Source of the DNA: Sphingomonadales bacterium
GTDB lineage: Bacteria > Pseudomonadota > Alphaproteobacteria > Sphingomonadales > Sphingomonadaceae
Assembly (NCBI GenBank): GCA_027486275.1
Contig: JAIXPM010000336.1
Coordinates: 1 to 9,592, forward strand
Direction: 5' to 3'
Length of the DNA: 9,592 nucleotides
Shown here piece by piece: positions 7,532 to 9,592 of this stretch (position 1 is its first letter; each line of letters begins with the position of its first letter). The position numbers were made by a program, and so were the translations under genes. Below the pieces are notes generated by a model. It was not told where the DNA came from. It saw only the letters and a list, made by a program, of their open reading frames with translations, and made no database searches.

Positions 7532-7573
7532 TTTATCAGAGAAAATGATTCTTATTTTCTTATGCCTGATAAA
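7532..7573 (-). promoter_or_regulatory. AU-rich hairpin in the leader of the pilus operon
   Basis: TTTATCAG (7532-7539) pairs with CTGATAAA (7566-7573), and directly inside it AGAAAAT (7540-7546) pairs with ATTTTCT (7554-7560) around a seven-base loop. The result is a 15-bp stem interrupted by a five-base bulge (7561-7565). On the transcribed minus strand it ends 11 bases before the GTG at 7520 and 20 before ATG 7511. No U tract follows, so it is not a standard terminator. It could be a leader element affecting ribosome access or mRNA stability, or a DNA operator. The pairing is seen; the role is inference. Confidence 0.5.
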
Positions 7574-7586
7574 TTACATTGAAGAT

Positions 7587-7598
7587 ACGTTTAAACGT
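7587..7598. promoter_or_regulatory. Perfect 12-base palindrome upstream of pilus operon
   Basis: ACGTTTAAACGT is a perfect palindrome about 75 bases upstream of the first pilin start. The half-site ATACGTTT occurs here (7585-7592) and again 62 bases further upstream (7647-7654). A symmetric site repeated as a half-site in a promoter region is typical of a dimeric repressor or activator binding site. No regulator gene is encoded nearby to match it. Confidence 0.35.
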
Positions 7599-7778
7599 CT
7601 AGAAATGACATTGGTTCCGATCCGAAATAAGATTTTGCGAATGCAAATACGTTTCTGCCTGGCGGCTCTTTTTCGGTCTAATGGTGGTTTCTGCTGAGAG
7701 CGGTCATTCGGCCATCGTGGCGCTAACGTCGCGTTCTGGGGCGTAGGCGGACACGCTCCCACCCCGCACACCCGAAAA

Positions 7779-7817
7779 CAGACGGGTGCAGGGTCTGCGA
7801 CCCTGCCCGCCGGAGGC
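7779..7817 (-). repeat. Palindromic intergenic repeat, right copy (inverted partner at 3226-3264)
   Basis: The core hairpin is GCAGGGTC (7788-7795), loop TGC, GACCCTGC (7799-7806), followed by CCGCCGGAGGC. It is the reverse complement of the left copy apart from three positions, two of which are the paired stem change that keeps base pairing. It lies about 70 bases before the thiolase start, within its probable leader or promoter region, and marks the other side of the pilus operon. Confidence 0.85.
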
Positions 7818-7885
7818 CCGCTTTCACCCTTCCTCCCGCAACCTCTCCCTTCTAAAAGGCGCTCACAGCAACCGGAGCCACCCTC

Positions 7886-9067
7886 ATGTCCGATCCCGTC
7901 GTCATCGCCAGTTACGCCCGCACGCCGATGGGTGGTTTCCAGGGGGCGCTTTCGGGTTTGAAGGCGACCGAATTGGGTGCGGCGGCGGTGCAGGCGGCCG
8001 TGGCGCGGGCCGGGGTGTCGCCGATGGCCGTGGATCAGATCGTGATGGGGTGTGTGTTGCCGGGTGGGTTGGGCCAGGCGCCGGCGCGGCAGGCTGCGTT
8101 GGGGGCCGGGTTACCGAGTCACGTGGAGGCGACGACCATCAACAAGATGTGCGGCAGCGGCATGCAGGCGATGATCATGGCGCATGATGCGCTGGCCGCG
8201 GGCAGTGCCAGTGTGATCATTGCGGGCGGCATGGAGAGCATGACCAATGCGCCCTATTTGCTGCTGAAACATCGCGGCGGCGCGCGGATTGGCCATGATG
8301 CCATCAAGGATTCGATGTATCTGGATGGGCTGGAGGATGCCTATGACCCTGGCCGGTTGATGGGCAGTTTCGCCGAGGAGAGTGCGCGCGATTACCAGTT
8401 CACGCGGGAGGCGCAGGACGCCTTTGCCATCGCCAGCCTGGGCCGTGCGCAGGCGGCGATTGCCAGCGGGGCCTTTGCTGGCGAGATCGTGCCGGTGACC
8501 GTTTCCGGGCGCGGCGGTGATGTGGTGGTGGACACCGACGAACAGCCCGGCAAGGCCCGGCCGGACAAGATCCCGACGTTGAAGCCGGCCTTTGCGAAGG
8601 ATGGCACCATCACGGCGGCCAACGCCTCCTCGATCAGCGATGGTGCCGCCGCGCTGGTGCTGACGCGGGCGAGCGTGGCCGACGCGCAGGGATTGAGCGT
8701 GAAGGCGCGCATCGTTGCCCATGCCGCCCACGCCCATGAACCGGCGAAATTCACCACCGCGCCGGTGCCGGCGATCCGGAAGGTGCTGGCCAAGGCCGGC
8801 TGGACCGTGGCCGATGTTGACCTGTTTGAAGTGAACGAGGCGTTTGCGGCGGTGGCGATGATCGCCATGCATGATCTGGCCATCCCGCATGAAAAGCTGA
8901 ACATCCACGGCGGCGCCTGCGCGCTGGGCCACCCGATTGGCGCATCGGGGGCGCGCATCGTGGCGACTCTGCTGGCGGCGCTGGAGCGGACGGGCGGCAA
9001 GCGCGGGGTGGCGGCGCTGTGCATCGGTGGCGGTGAAGCCACGGCGATTGCGGTGGAATTGATCTAA
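7886..9067 (+). CDS. Thiolase (acetyl-CoA C-acyltransferase / acetyltransferase)
   Basis: This 393-residue protein has the standard length and all thiolase signatures. The nucleophilic cysteine is C89 in INKMCGSGMQA. GGMESMTNAPYLL and SDGAAALVL blocks are present. VNEAFAAVAM contains N317 and E318. H349 lies in GGACALGHPIGASGAR, and the general acid/base cysteine C379 in ALCIGGGEA. The enzyme condenses two acetyl-CoA to acetoacetyl-CoA, or cleaves 3-ketoacyl-CoA. The sequence type is closer to biosynthetic or short-chain thiolases (AtoB/PhaA-like) than to trifunctional FadA, but chain-length preference is not settled by motifs. The ATG at 7886 has a good ribosome-binding site (GGAG, 7874-7877). 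No reductase or other pathway gene is adjacent inside the window, so beta-oxidation, polyhydroxybutyrate or amino-acid degradation all remain possible. Confidence 0.96.
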   Translation: MSDPVVIASYARTPMGGFQGALSGLKATELGAAAVQAAVARAGVSPMAVDQIVMGCVLPGGLGQAPARQAALGAGLPSHVEATTINKMCGSGMQAMIMAHDALAAGSASVIIAGGMESMTNAPYLLLKHRGGARIGHDAIKDSMYLDGLEDAYDPGRLMGSFAEESARDYQFTREAQDAFAIASLGRAQAAIASGAFAGEIVPVTVSGRGGDVVVDTDEQPGKARPDKIPTLKPAFAKDGTITAANASSISDGAAALVLTRASVADAQGLSVKARIVAHAAHAHEPAKFTTAPVPAIRKVLAKAGWTVADVDLFEVNEAFAAVAMIAMHDLAIPHEKLNIHGGACALGHPIGASGARIVATLLAALERTGGKRGVAALCIGGGEATAIAVELI

Positions 9068-9592
9068 GCCCGATTCCATCCCCGTTATCCCCGTTATCCA
9101 CAGGCTGGATGGCAAAAATTTTGCTTTGACGACTCACCCAGAAGGTGAGAGCATTCACTTGTAGCCGGGAATTGACGGCGGCAGAAATGCCAACGGAATG
9201 AAGCGGTTATCGCCATTGAAGACGTATATTTTTGCCCTTGGGTGGGAATTGAAATCGGTAAATGGTGTGGCTGGAGACCCCGTGAGGGCGGAAGAGCTGG
9301 ACTGATGCAAATCAGGCCTGAACGACGCCGGAAACGACCACCAGCCAGGGCTGAAACGCCAGCCAAAGCGCCACGGGCACGGGGGCAACCCCAGGCCCGG
9401 AAACGGAGGGGACGGAGGTTCCGCAAAGCATCTCCGCACCCGAAGCCACCGGGCCGAGCCTTAACAGCTATGTTCTGGGCGCAATGGCAAGGGCAGCAGC
9501 CAAGCGGATGGAAGGCCAGTCCGCAGCCATGAGCGGTTCCGCGCAAGCAGGGCCGCAAGGGCGAGGGACAAGGATACCAGCCGTGGGCCAAT
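9068..9592. other. Non-coding or unrecognised region after the thiolase
   Basis: I see no convincing gene in these 525 bases. The first 160 bases hold a tandem nine-base repeat with a perfect DnaA box (9078-9104), a small inverted repeat GCAAAA-A-TTTTGC (9112-9124), a stem-loop CTCACC-CAGAA-GGTGAG (9133-9149) without a T run, and an AT-rich patch near 9224-9234. From about 9250 onward the plus strand is purine-rich. Its open frames encode Arg/Pro-rich or Cys/Pro-rich strings with no recognisable domain, and a degraded gene or mobile-element remnant cannot be excluded. Confidence 0.5.
9078..9104 (+). repeat. Tandem nine-base repeat containing DnaA-box-like sequences
   Basis: ATCCCCGTT occurs twice in direct tandem (9078-9086, 9087-9095) and is followed by ATCCACAGG. 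The junctions create TTATCCCCG (9085-9093; 7 of 9 to the DnaA-box consensus) and TTATCCACA (9094-9102), an exact match to the classical DnaA box. A third partial match, TTATCGCCA, lies at 9207-9215. The sequence is seen directly; binding by DnaA is inference. Confidence 0.55.

Larger units (their letters stand above)
7512..7885. other. AT-rich intergenic region between pilus operon and thiolase
   Basis: No gene is supported here. The pilus-proximal part (about 7512-7680) is much richer in A/T than the rest of the window and contains several repeats: the hairpin at 7532-7573, the palindrome ACGTTTAAACGT at 7587-7598, the inverted repeat TTTGC-GAAT-GCAAA at 7634-7647, and ATACGTTT twice (7585-7592 and 7647-7654). 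The thiolase-proximal part is GC-rich and carries the palindromic repeat at 7779-7817 and the thiolase ribosome-binding site GGAG at 7874-7877. Promoters for both divergent transcripts should lie here, but no confident -35/-10 pair could be assigned. Confidence 0.6.

Noticed and set aside
7786..8187. Plus-strand open frame beginning MQGLRPCPPEA
   Set aside because: Its first residues are simply the translated palindromic repeat, and the rest runs out of frame through the thiolase gene. The same peptide arises from the left repeat copy on the minus strand (the frame 2874-3278).
8111..9115. A 334-codon minus-strand open frame opposite the thiolase
   Set aside because: It is the shadow of a gene with complete thiolase catalytic motifs, and its translation shows His/Arg-rich low-information sequence.
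9133..9149. Terminator for the thiolase gene
   Set aside because: CTCACC-CAGAA-GGTGAG forms a six-base-pair stem, but no T run follows, so a rho-independent terminator is not supported.
9094..9591. A 165-codon minus-strand frame and a 96-codon plus-strand frame (9242-9532) at the right edge
   Set aside because: Both translations have skewed composition (Cys/Pro/Ser or Arg/Pro/Lys), no motif, no good ribosome-binding site, and overlap each other. I do not call either as a gene.

Overview
This GC-rich window looks like chromosomal DNA of an alphaproteobacterium, most likely Sphingomonadales. That placement is inferred from the composition, the housekeeping genes and a palindromic repeat of a kind I associate with sphingomonad-type intergenic DNA. 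No taxonomic marker gene is present to settle it.

Layout. Positions 1-282 hold the 3' end of a multihaem c-type cytochrome gene (three CxxCH motifs visible). A class III cyclic-nucleotide-phosphodiesterase-like metallophosphoesterase follows (407-1261, +). It converges on dnaN, the DNA polymerase III sliding clamp (1356-2477, -), and the two share an A/T-flanked hairpin that should terminate in both directions. Divergent from dnaN is a histidine-phosphatase (phosphoglycerate mutase-like) gene (2578-3204, +). A thiolase (7886-9067, +) lies on the right, followed by about 525 bases with no convincing gene but with DnaA-box-like sequences.

The accessory part is 3448-7511 on the minus strand. 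It is a compact four-gene chaperone-usher pilus operon of the archaic (Csu-like, spore-coat-U/SCPU subunit) type. In transcription order it encodes an SCPU pilin, a PapD-like periplasmic chaperone, an outer-membrane usher and a second SCPU protein. The cistrons are almost fused: a 7-base gap, then a 4-base and a 10-base overlap, and the three downstream genes all appear to start with GTG. By family knowledge, both subunits are exported, held by the chaperone, and polymerised through the usher. The first subunit has a candidate donor strand before its first cysteine. The last one does not, so it is the likely tip or terminal subunit. If so, this is a two-subunit version of an archaic pilus.

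The operon is bracketed by an inverted pair of a 39-base palindromic repeat (3226-3264 and 7779-7817; 36 of 39 positions match). Two of the three differences are a compensatory base-pair swap in the hairpin stem. Its upstream region (7512-7700) is strikingly AT-rich against the rest of the window. It carries a large AU-rich hairpin just before the first start codon, plus further inverted and direct repeats. Together these features suggest a pilus locus with its own regulation, possibly acquired as a module.
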